DNA of 64,000 bases. Source: Symsagittifera roscoffensis (Eukaryota; Xenacoelomorpha; Acoela; Convolutidae). The stretch is taken from positions 54,451,074 to 54,515,073 of the forward strand of contig NC_087063.1 in assembly GCF_963678635.1 (NCBI RefSeq), read 5' to 3'. The translations under genes were made by a program, and so were the position numbers. Every line of letters starts with the position of its first letter. Within the stretch, counting starts at the first letter, position 1. The notes beneath the pieces are model-generated. The model was not told where the DNA came from, did no database searches, and worked only from the letters and a program-made list of their open reading frames with translations. Below are positions 9,943-18,223 of this stretch, piece after piece.

Positions 9943-11078
9943 TTTGTCTTTGGATGTTCGTCTTTGGTGTTGTATGCTGATCTATATACTGCAAGGTATA
10001 ATTTACATTTTATAAAATTTTTATTAGTTCAGTGTTTTAATTATGATTTTGGTTATTTGTTTTCACAAAAGCTTTTTGTTTTAGTTCGGTTATTTTGAAG
10101 AGTTACTCACCCTTGAGTACTTCTTATTAAAAATAGAAGTGTGGTCACAAAGCGTGGATGTAGCGCGGTGGGTTAGGCCGGCTATAGAGCATGCTCAGGA
10201 CGTCCTCTCTGGTTGGTTAGGCCAGGAGTGGGAGTATGATTTCGTGCGGTTTCTGTGAGAGGTCCTGTTATGTGATAACGTTTTATGTCGGGTTTGTGGT
10301 GGTTTTTCCTATGTTTCGTTGGTTGTGTCCTTTTTTCAAAAATCAAATTGTTTTTGGTATGGGTTGGTCTTTCGACTTTGTTGTGTTTTATTATTTCTTT
10401 CTTAGACTTTATAATAGTCTTCAAAAGAATAAATTATCCAGTTTTAAACTGGGTTAATCCGGTTTGGGTACCGTTGGTTTCCTTTTCTTTGTCATGCTGT
10501 TATTCTATGTGTTGTGGTGTTTAGTAAGCTGCGTTGGTTAGTTTTGTTTAGTATATAATTCCTTTCCAACCGGGTTAAAGGAAAGTTTGAAACTTGTTAT
10601 CGTGTGTTAGAGTTGTTGAGTGTGAAAACTTGGAACTGAAATTCATTATTTAAACAATTCTTCGTGGGCGAGCTGTGCAAGTTTGGATAGAATTCTTGTG
10701 CGAGTGAATGAAAATATCAAAAGGTTAGTACTGCATTTTCGTCTTATCAATTTACTACATACAATTTCAATTTTACTGCTAGTTTTGGGGAAAAATTAAG
10801 TTACAAATTTTCATCATTACTAAATTTACTGCTTGTGGGGGAACAATTTATAAATTAATTTACTACATTGGTATGAATTTTATTGAATTTATCTAGTGCA
10901 AAATATTAATAGAGTTTTGAAGAATTTGAAGAAGTTTTCTATTTTTTATTTTTCTTTTGTGTTTTTTGCAGATGATCGTGGGATGAAGACTAAAAATCTA
11001 AATGAGACATGGATAAAGAATGGTTAGTTTTTAATTTGAATTTATTAGTGAAGAATATGTATAAATTATACTTACCTG
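9943..11078. other. 3' non-coding region of the provirus
   Basis: Between ORF-Y and ORF-Z. A minus frame at 10182-10424 (80 codons, rich in Lys, His, Thr and Pro) and plus frames at 10236-10524 overlap one another; none has a recognisable motif. About 10560-11078 is A+T-rich with the phrase ACTGCT...GGGGAA...AATTTA repeated near 10775 and 10830. Confidence 0.4.
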
Positions 11079-12887
11079 TTAGTAGTCGGGGAAAAAACCG
11101 TGGGGGAAGATGTCGTGTATTATGTCGGAATTTGTTAGTAATTTTGCTAGTATGCGAATGATGTTTTTAGTTTGAAGCAGTGGCCAAAGCAATTGAAGTG
11201 CTTTAATAGTTTTTAGTTCTTCAGTGCCAACTGCAAACTCATAAGGTGTGTTTTGGATGAGATTATATAATTTGTGATTGTATTTTGTGTTGTGGATGAA
11301 TTCTAATATTGGGATTTCTATAGGTTGAATAAATTCATGTGGGATAAGGAAGGGTCTGGATTCTTCTGCGTTAAGGGTCTTCGTAATGGGACAAAAAATA
11401 TACATTTGGGTTATGGGATCACAATTGCGAAGAATACCGTGAAGATTAGTATCTTTGATGCAATATGTGAAGTTAAGAAAAAATGGTGAAGTGTATTTAG
11501 AGTTAATAAACTGAAAACGGTGGTGTGGTTGTCTTGATGGAGTGTGCAGGTCAAAGTGATTTTGTATGAAGCGATAGTATGTATATGTGTGGGTTTGTTT
11601 AGTGCGTAACATAATGTCGTGTGAGCAGTGCAAATCGCGTTCATGTGGTGCAAGGAAATTAAAAGTTAGTGAAAATAAATGAAATCTTTCTTTAAAACTT
11701 TCGTAAGCTTGCATGTCGGTTAGTGCTTCAGAAATGACGTGGTCGAATTTGCGATCAAATATATTGAGTGTAAATACATATGGTGTTTTGATGAAGAATT
11801 TTTCTGTGATTTGTGGGTTAGCGAAGCGATCATCATCTAAAAATTGGTCTTGGTTAGCTCGGATGATGTTATGATCTTAATATTCTAGCGTATATTCGTT
11901 AGCTCGGGGTGCAGTGTATGTTTTTAGTGACTTTTTATATCCTATATAAGTAAATTGTCTATGTTTTAGTGGTGTGGTGAGTCGGTATAGCATATCTTGA
12001 TTTCTTTCTATATCGATGTGAGTATTAGATAATGGTAGGCAAAGGGGATTAGTAAAATGATAATATGATGTCCAATGAAGTGTAGGCATTAAAACATGTT
12101 CGTCTACAAAGCTACGTGTGTCGTTAGTGTCATGATGGGTGTTTTAAGTATACTGTGGAAATGAAGGTAGGGTGATTGTTAAAAAATCTTTCGTGTTAGT
12201 GTGATTTGGATGATTAATATATTCACGGGCTGTTCCTGGTTTTGTTGGAAATTGATGGTTTGGGAATTTTCTTTTGAAAGTGCGATAAGCTCTATAAGTG
12301 CTATTTGATGATTCGGTGGGTGTGGATGATGGTGCTAATGATGCGGTATAAGCTGAAGAGAGTGTAGGGGTAGGTGGGTTTGATGATTCTATTGTGGATG
12401 AAATTTGGTTTTATAGTGGGGGTGCTAAGGTGGAATGGTTGTTGTTGTAGGGTGATAAAATTATCTAGTTCTTGGGAGATTTGGGGAGTATCTGGAGAAT
12501 TGGATGATCGGTCTGAATGAAATGAAGAGTAGATTGGGGTGACTTGGGAAGCGTAAGAGGGTGTAGAAATGGATGGGAATGGGTTATTTGGTGGGATTGG
12601 TTGAAAAGGGGGTGTTGAAAAAATTGAGGAGTTGGTTTGAAAATTATTGGATGGAGATGGTTCAGAGTCTGCAAATTCATCAGGGGTTTCAATATTAGGG
12701 TTATTGAGTTGTGAAATGGAGTATAAAACTGAAATATGTGAATTAGTGTCTGAATTCATGCCTGATGTTATATTACTGGTTGGGAAATCGGGTGGCGGAA
12801 AGCAAAAAGTGGAATTATTGTAATTGGAGTGTTGAGGTTGGTTGGGTGGGAATTTGAGCGGTGTAGGGATCGAAGTTGTCGGCTCAT
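11079..12887 (-). pseudogene. ORF-Y, env-coupled accessory gene, broken
   Basis: Its ATG (12885-12887) overlaps the env stop as ATGA, a layout for stop-start reinitiation. The product would begin MSRQLRSLHRSNSHP. The decayed copy at 59666 has the same ATGA overlap and begins MSRQIGALYRSHSYP, so the start is ancestral. The N-terminal ~200 residues are Pro/Ser/Thr/Asn-rich and the C-terminal ~400 look globular, ending FFPDY at 11079. Lesions are a frameshift near 12830, one near 12400, and in-frame TAA at 12144-12146 and 11877-11879. The open pieces are 12301-12759, 11877-12089 and 11079-11714. No membrane segment or family is recognised. Its place downstream of env is that of accessory genes in complex retroviruses. 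Confidence 0.55.
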
Positions 12888-13951
12888 CGTGGGCTAAAAA
12901 AATTATTATTTTGAGACTGAAAAGCGGTGGTATGTGGTTGTTCTATAATTTGTTCATATGTGTTTTCATCTTGCGAATGATGTGTCATTATATGTTGAAT
13001 GGGACTTTGTGATATAGTTGGTCTGAAATTTGGATTATGTGTTATTGCTAAATTTCGAAAATTTCGTGGGACTAGGGATAATGGATGGTTATGTGGTAGG
13101 GGTGGTAACTGTGGTGCTGTAGGCGTTATTTCTACATTGTTATGTTCTTCGCCGTATGTGTTCTGTCTTGTTGCTATTTTTGTGTTGTATTCTTTTGTTT
13201 GTGCGTCTAAAAGAATTTTGTTTATTGATGATGAAAAAATTCCAAAGAATCCTGCAAATAGTATGCGTGCTACACTTGCTTGTCTATTGACTTGTGTGTG
13301 TATAGCACATGTGTTATAAATTCCTTTTAAAAGTGAAAAAAGAAGTCTTATAAAGTTAAACATTGCGTATAGAATAGTCAACTTTTCTAAGATGTAATAG
13401 GGCCATCCTAGAAAATCAAGAATTTCATTTTTTAGTGTAACAAAGCTAAAAATATTTATAGGTGAGATATCTTGTGGTCGGTATTTTTCACCGTTTAGAT
13501 ATATATAGTCTTTAATGTCTTTAAAATATCCGCTATAATCTTGTGTATAAATATCTGCAAATCCTGCGGTTTCGGCACGTTTGCGTAAGTTTTGGTCAAT
13601 TGATTGTCTTTGTATAGTGTCCATTTGTAATAATAATTCTTGGAATTGTTGTGTTCTAATGTGATGTTGGATATCGGATTTTGAATATATTCCAATTGAT
13701 TGTAAGTCGATATTTGGGTTTCGAGCAATAGTTCTAATGCTTTCTGGTGAAAATTTTTTGAGTGATTGCATTAATGTGGGGTATGGGGTAAGAAGGTAAT
13801 ATTTATCTTCATCAGGGTTCAGTTGTACTACATTGTGGCGATTTTCTGATCCACATGGAACTGCGGTATCCCAGAAATAGGTTCGTCTTGAAAGTGTGTC
13901 AACGAAATGTACTTTATTCTTATAAAAGATAGGGATTCTCTTCAAAAACAT
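12884..13951 (-). CDS. env: envelope glycoprotein, C-terminal half
   Basis: A 355-codon frame continuing env after a frameshift at a T5 run (about 13943). It starts within RIPIFYKNKVHFVDTLSRR and has a middle region of predicted helices. A hydrophobic stretch at residues 185-210 (ILEKLTILYAMFNFIRLLF) is followed by a second at 229-242, then a Pro-rich cytoplasmic-type tail ending FFSPR. The arrangement of ectodomain, membrane anchor and tail fits a surface fusion protein. The stop TGA is shared with the ATG of ORF-Y. The plus-strand relic at 58650-59669 aligns throughout, including the ...NN-x-x-FS-x-R end. Confidence 0.75.
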   Translation of the reverse strand: MFLKRIPIFYKNKVHFVDTLSRRTYFWDTAVPCGSENRHNVVQLNPDEDKYYLLTPYPTLMQSLKKFSPESIRTIARNPNIDLQSIGIYSKSDIQHHIRTQQFQELLLQMDTIQRQSIDQNLRKRAETAGFADIYTQDYSGYFKDIKDYIYLNGEKYRPQDISPINIFSFVTLKNEILDFLGWPYYILEKLTILYAMFNFIRLLFSLLKGIYNTCAIHTQVNRQASVARILFAGFFGIFSSSINKILLDAQTKEYNTKIATRQNTYGEEHNNVEITPTAPQLPPLPHNHPLSLVPRNFRNLAITHNPNFRPTISQSPIQHIMTHHSQDENTYEQIIEQPHTTAFQSQNNNFFSPR

Positions 13952-15485
13952 ATAGTGGTGATACTTTTTTGGTACAGGTATAAAACCATAAAATGTTTCC
14001 TTCGTAGTCTAAAAAATTTGATCTATTTCCTGATAGTAAATATCCTGCGTAGGGTATTTTTAGTACTGCTAGTGCTAGTGATTGTAAGATTTGTGTTCTT
14101 TCTAATTCGCATAGTTGGTGAAGTGTTTCTAATTCAGAGAGTGACATTTCTTGAAAAATTCGGCTAATTGTGTAGTCTAATTTCATATCTAAGTGAATAT
14201 CGTAGTGGATATTACCGAAATATGTACTATTCATTAGTGATAATTCTTGTAAACGTGTGCTTCTAGTGTCATGGGGCTTTAGATGTCCACCAGGTTGACC
14301 TTTACTTTTTTGAAAATTAACTGGTATATATGATGTTCCTTCGTTTATAGGATGACTTGTGGCGTATGGGTCGATTTTTATTTTTCCAGTGGTCATGTCG
14401 AATCCTTTTTCGTGTTCAACTAATATTTCGGAGTATTGTATTTTGTGAAGTGGGTTTTTGTATTTACATGCAAGTTCTGTTTCTTGATATATTTGAAAAT
14501 GTGTCAATTTTTTTTCTATATTCTGTATGTTTCTAAAATTAAAACTTAGTTTTCGTGATGGATTTACTTGTTCATATGGAATTGACTGTATAAAATATTT
14601 TTCGTGAAATTTTATCATTCGAGCGTGTATTTTTGCTACTTGAAATGTTGTACATGTGTCTTCGGGGAACCAAACAATTGTTGCTTGTGTTCGTGTTGTA
14701 GGGTCACAATAGCCTTGATCGTTTTTACAAGGTAATCTAATTCCTTGATAGATCATTGTGTTGTCAGATAAATCGCGTGTGAGTTGTATTTTTTCGAGTT
14801 GTATTTTCCAATCGAAAAACATTATTTCTTGATATCCTTTATTTTTTGTGTCTGCTTTGCAGTTTGATGGGTTATTTATACCAATGTGTGGTATCCAGTG
14901 TTTATCGTGTATGTCATAAGTTAATCTTCCGTGTGCGCCGTTGTATGGGTATTTTTCATCTAGTTTTATATGTCCTTGATATCTTTCAAGTTCTGCTTGA
15001 TGTACAGAATCTGCAAAAACTTGGAAATATACTAACTTTCTAACTGTGTTTTTATTTCTTGTGATATTTAGTCTGAGTAACTCGTTTTTACAATCTTCGG
15101 GATTGAGATGTAAAAGTCGTTCGATATTACTCTGGTAGAATGATTTGTGGTCAAGTCGGTTTTTATTTCCATTTGAGACTTGTGAACAATGTACTTTCTT
15201 TTCAGAAAATGTTGCTGTGAATTTATATCCTATAACTGTTGTTGCTCGGGCTTTTGAATAAAGTGTCGCTATTGTATTTGTAGTTTCTATAGCTTGTGGT
15301 TCTGTTTCGCATTGTGATACTTGATTTATTGCATATTTGTGTAGTGTTTTTTGTTCATTTTCTTCACAATCGTAATGTGTTACTAATAAATCTTGGGGTC
15401 CTGTGCGGGGGGAAGGATTCATGTTCTGGTTGGAGATTACTAGAAAAATGAGTTGGAGAAAAATTAATATTTTTAGAATATACAT
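13920..15485 (-). CDS. env: envelope glycoprotein, N-terminal half (chuvirus-like)
   Basis: 521 codons starting MYILKILIFLQLIFLVIS, a clear signal peptide, then a Cys-containing ectodomain with several N-glycosylation sequons (NIT, NST, NRS). The stretch LCELERTQIL...GYLLSGNRSNFLDYEG, followed in the next frame by IPIFYKNKVHFVD, is the pattern I associate with the class III-like glycoproteins of chuviruses, which also occur in some insect LTR elements. This is recognition by eye, not a search. The ATG overlaps the last 13 bases of ORF-X. The frame stops early at 13920 because of the T5-run shift, and the second half lies at 12884-13951. Confidence 0.7.
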   Translation of the reverse strand: MYILKILIFLQLIFLVISNQNMNPSPRTGPQDLLVTHYDCEENEQKTLHKYAINQVSQCETEPQAIETTNTIATLYSKARATTVIGYKFTATFSEKKVHCSQVSNGNKNRLDHKSFYQSNIERLLHLNPEDCKNELLRLNITRNKNTVRKLVYFQVFADSVHQAELERYQGHIKLDEKYPYNGAHGRLTYDIHDKHWIPHIGINNPSNCKADTKNKGYQEIMFFDWKIQLEKIQLTRDLSDNTMIYQGIRLPCKNDQGYCDPTTRTQATIVWFPEDTCTTFQVAKIHARMIKFHEKYFIQSIPYEQVNPSRKLSFNFRNIQNIEKKLTHFQIYQETELACKYKNPLHKIQYSEILVEHEKGFDMTTGKIKIDPYATSHPINEGTSYIPVNFQKSKGQPGGHLKPHDTRSTRLQELSLMNSTYFGNIHYDIHLDMKLDYTISRIFQEMSLSELETLHQLCELERTQILQSLALAVLKIPYAGYLLSGNRSNFLDYEGNILWFYTCTKKVSPLYVFEENPYLL

Positions 15486-16623
15486 GTGTATGATAATCCT
15501 GAGTATGGGTTATAAAATGTGATGTAACCAATTGTCTTTTTGGTATATCTGTCGTATTTGTATATTACTTCAGTTGTTATAAATGGTGGTGGTAGTGATT
15601 GAGCTGTTATATTTGGTGGGTTTAATGGGTAGGGATGTTGAGCAAGGTTGTTTAGTTTAACCGTGATTTCAAATTTTAATTTAGACTATTTTGTTGGAGT
15701 ATTTGGATGTTATGATCACGAATGTCTTCGTGGATGTCTTGTCTATATTGTAGTCTATTGAGTGCCCAGTTGTGGAGTCGGTTATTTTCTGGGTGTTGTC
15801 CAAATAATGGTAGAGGTGCTGTGAATGTATTCCAGTCTAGTCTTAAAGGAATATTTGTTGATGATTGTTCTCGGTATCTAGCGTCGAGGTTATTTGGGAA
15901 ATTTAAGTTAAAAGGCGTTGGTGAAATCTGGCTTATTGATGGTGTTGATGGTAGTGATAATGTTTCTGGTAGTGATGAGGATGCTGTTGTATCCGTAGAA
16001 ATATCTATTGGATCATTGATTAAATTTGGTTCACCTTGTGTGAATGATTGTGTTGTCCAATATGGTAGTCGTGATGTTTGGTTTGGGGGGTTAAAGGGAT
16101 TTTCACGTATTTGTTCAGATGTTGGTGTTGAACCTAAGTAATCCGAGGGTAAGGCTTGAGGTGCTACGTTGTGAAAGAAGCGTAGGGGTTTCTGGTAATA
16201 TACCAATGGGGTTTTCTGGAGTATTTTGTGATGGGGATTGGGGTATATCAAAATGAACTCGGGGGGTTTGAAAATTTCTGTTTCGTCGAGGATGTATAAA
16301 TTGTCTATTTATTTCAACTGTATTTTGAGTTTGACTAAGATTTCGTATTCTACTTAATTCTTGTGGTAGCGTTGGGTATAAGTTATATGTTGGTTCACTT
16401 AGAGGTGCTTGTCGTTGAACTGGTTCTAGTGGTTCAGATAAGCGAGCGTGTCGTTCTTCAAAGGTATAGGGGTTATCTTGGAAGGAAATTCGTGTAGATG
16501 TTTGGGGGTTTTGGGTAGTTGTAGGTGGTGTTGGGTTTTCTTGGGGTGATGTCGGTGAAGACTGACTGTGTGATTGTTGGTTAGCAATTTTTGATGGTTT
16601 TTGATCTATTTCTTTTAGTGAAA
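15473..16623 (-). pseudogene. ORF-X, Pro/Ser/Thr-rich gene upstream of env, frameshifted
   Basis: Three successive minus frames form one gene-like unit: about 16623-16255, then 16251-15676 (191 codons, the longest open piece), then about 15660-15473. The first two are disordered in character (Pro, Ser, Thr, Asn, Gln). The last is compact, with VIYKYDRYTKKTIGY near its end. The relic at 55980-57060 keeps the same blocks, including YKYDRYTKKTLG, and there the last two blocks share a frame. The gene ends with TAA at 15473-15475, inside the start of env. There is no signal peptide or membrane segment. Function unknown; a matrix-like or mucin-like partner of env would fit but is only a guess. Confidence 0.5.
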
Positions 16624-16803
16624 AAATTTATGTTTATTGTAGTACTCTTCTAGAAAAAGAATTAGGAGAACTGTTGCTAGGGCGAATGTGATGATTGCTT
16701 TTTTTATACATTTGCATATTGTCAAGATGAGGTATGATAGAAATGTTATAAAAATTACAAATAGTAAAAAAATATCGGTTCTACTAGAAATGGTTCGTAT
16801 CAT
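16615..16803 (-). CDS. small membrane protein TM2
   Basis: 62 codons starting MIRTISSRTDIFLLFVIF, with one or two hydrophobic helices over residues 12-52 and a charged tail (EEYYNKHKFFH). Its ATG overlaps the stop of TM1 (16800-16803), so the pair may be co-translated. The relic at about 55790-55930 retains F-V-x-FLISLIL followed by an alanine/leucine stretch. Similar in size and character to viroporin-like proteins, but no family is recognised. Confidence 0.5.
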   Translation of the reverse strand: MIRTISSRTDIFLLFVIFITFLSYLILTICKCIKKAIITFALATVLLILFLEEYYNKHKFFH

Positions 16804-17030
16804 TTAGATAAGTTTTGTGAATCGTACCTGTGGATGTAGTCAATAGCTTTTGAAAGTTGGAGGTATAGTTCAAATATGGAATAGAAAATTAAAAAAATAT
16901 TGCAAAAAATGATTAAGATTCTTATAAAAGCTTCAAAGGTATCAAAAAGAAATATGATTAAAAGTTTAAATATCGTTAAAAAGTTTATGAGAATGTTAAG
17001 AATTATGTTGACTTGTCGAGAGAAGAGCAT
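16800..17030 (-). CDS. small membrane protein TM1
   Basis: 76 codons. Residues 8-60 are almost entirely hydrophobic (INFLTIFKLLIIFLFDTFE, then a second segment), followed by ELYLQLSKAIDYIHRYDS. The diverged relic at 55585-55738 keeps DTFE, YL-x-LSK and Y-x-x-RY at matching spacings, so the protein is conserved across the family. It lies between integrase and env and overlaps TM2 by the ATGA-like junction. A role in the membrane is likely from sequence; what it does there is unknown. Confidence 0.55.
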   Translation of the reverse strand: MLFSRQVNIILNILINFLTIFKLLIIFLFDTFEAFIRILIIFCNIFLIFYSIFELYLQLSKAIDYIHRYDSQNLSK

Positions 17031-17623
17031 TTAAGAAATGGCCTCTCGATCGAATATTTTTTGTTGTTTGAGGCAATTTTCAAGTGTGGTCGAATTATTT
17101 ATTGGTTTTTTGACAAGTGGGTTGAGTTTTGTGAAAAATTATTGGGGGCGAATTTTATGGTAATCGGGAGGTCTTCTTTTTCTTTATTTTTATTTGTCAA
17201 GTGATTTGGGGTATTTTTGAGTTTTGGATACTTTAGGCTAATTAAAATGGTCGTTCTTTTACTTTAGGCTAATTTAACATATTTGTTTGGGGGGTATTTG
17301 AGGTCTGAGTTGGGGAAATATTGTTGATCTTTGGGTTATTAGATAAGGGAGGGTTATGATATTATAGTGATCTTTATTTTAGTTGTCAAGTTGGAATGGT
17401 TTGCTTATTTTTGACCTGGAGGTCGCAAAGTTATAGTTATAGATATGCCTGGAGTTTAATATCTTTCGTCTAGTTGGTTTGTGTTAGAGTTATAGAAGGT
17501 GACAGATTGGATGAGTCCTATTGGCTAATTTTGAACTAGAATCGTTTCGTGTCTGTCAGCATGTTATTTTGAAAAATGAAAGTTCAAAATATTTCAGAGG
17601 TGCAAAGATTATTAAATGTAAAA
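17031..17623. other. pol-env spacer
   Basis: About 590 bp between the integrase tail and TM1 with no supported coding frame. This is where a splice acceptor for a subgenomic env-region RNA would be expected, but I cannot point to one with confidence. Confidence 0.4.
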
Positions 17624-17925
17624 TTAAAGCTGTTTTTGAAATTCAACTTTCTTTAATATTTTAGATTGTGGGATGAATGTTTTATAGTTTTTGCGTGGTT
17701 GATTTCTAAGTCGTGATGACTCTCTATGTTCTGATTTGTCGATTTGTTCTTGGAGTATAATTTTTTCTGTCATTTTTTTATTTTTTCTTTGGGGAATATT
17801 TTTTTCTAGCTTTTTTGTATTGTGTTTTGTTGTAGTTGATTTTTTATTTTGGATTTCGGGATGAATGTCATGTTGGTCTTTTGTTTCATTTTCTGTAAGT
17901 GGGTTATTTTGAATTAATTTTTAAA
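17624..17925 (-). pseudogene. pol: C-terminal tail of integrase, out of frame
   Basis: About 100 codons, very rich in Lys, Gln and Asn, ending ILKKVEFQKQL before TAA at 17624-17626. It has no ATG of its own and lies after the integrase stop in another frame. The relic at 54600-54930 has the same tail (matching EKI...RSQPRN and FIP-SRILKK) and there follows the GPY module, so the tail belongs to pol and was cut off here by a small indel around 17922-17948. Confidence 0.5.
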
Positions 17926-17947
17926 CCTGTGAAAGAATATAATTGAG

Positions 17948-18223
17948 TTAGTTCGCGTAGTGCGTATTCTTTTTTGGGTAATAAGGTAATAGGTTGTTTC
18001 GATGTTGAACAATTTCTTTTTGTTCTGAGTCGGTGATTTTATATGTGACATCAGTGGGTTTGGCAATTATTTGGTATGGTCCTTTACGAAGGGGTTGTAA
18101 TTTTTTAGAAATTCCTTTTTGAGTATTAAAATTGGGTATTAAAACAAATGTTCCAATTTTTAAATCGGAGGCTGGTGTAAAGCGTGAATTTATTTGTTCA
18201 TTAATGTTTTGCCTTTGTAACAA
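17948..18223 (-). CDS. pol: integrase C-terminal GPY/F-type domain
   Basis: 91 codons with LKIGTFVLIPNF and LQPLRKGPYQII, then NNLLPYYPK. This is the SH3-like GPY/F module at the end of Ty3/gypsy and retroviral integrases, which contacts target DNA. Its frame opens just after an A7 run near 18265, where the preceding pol frame runs on for only a few codons. A one-base insertion in that run explains the split. It overlaps the 18201-20840 frame by 23 bases. Confidence 0.8.
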   Translation of the reverse strand: MLQRQNINEQINSRFTPASDLKIGTFVLIPNFNTQKGISKKLQPLRKGPYQIIAKPTDVTYKITDSEQKEIVQHRNNLLPYYPKKNTHYAN

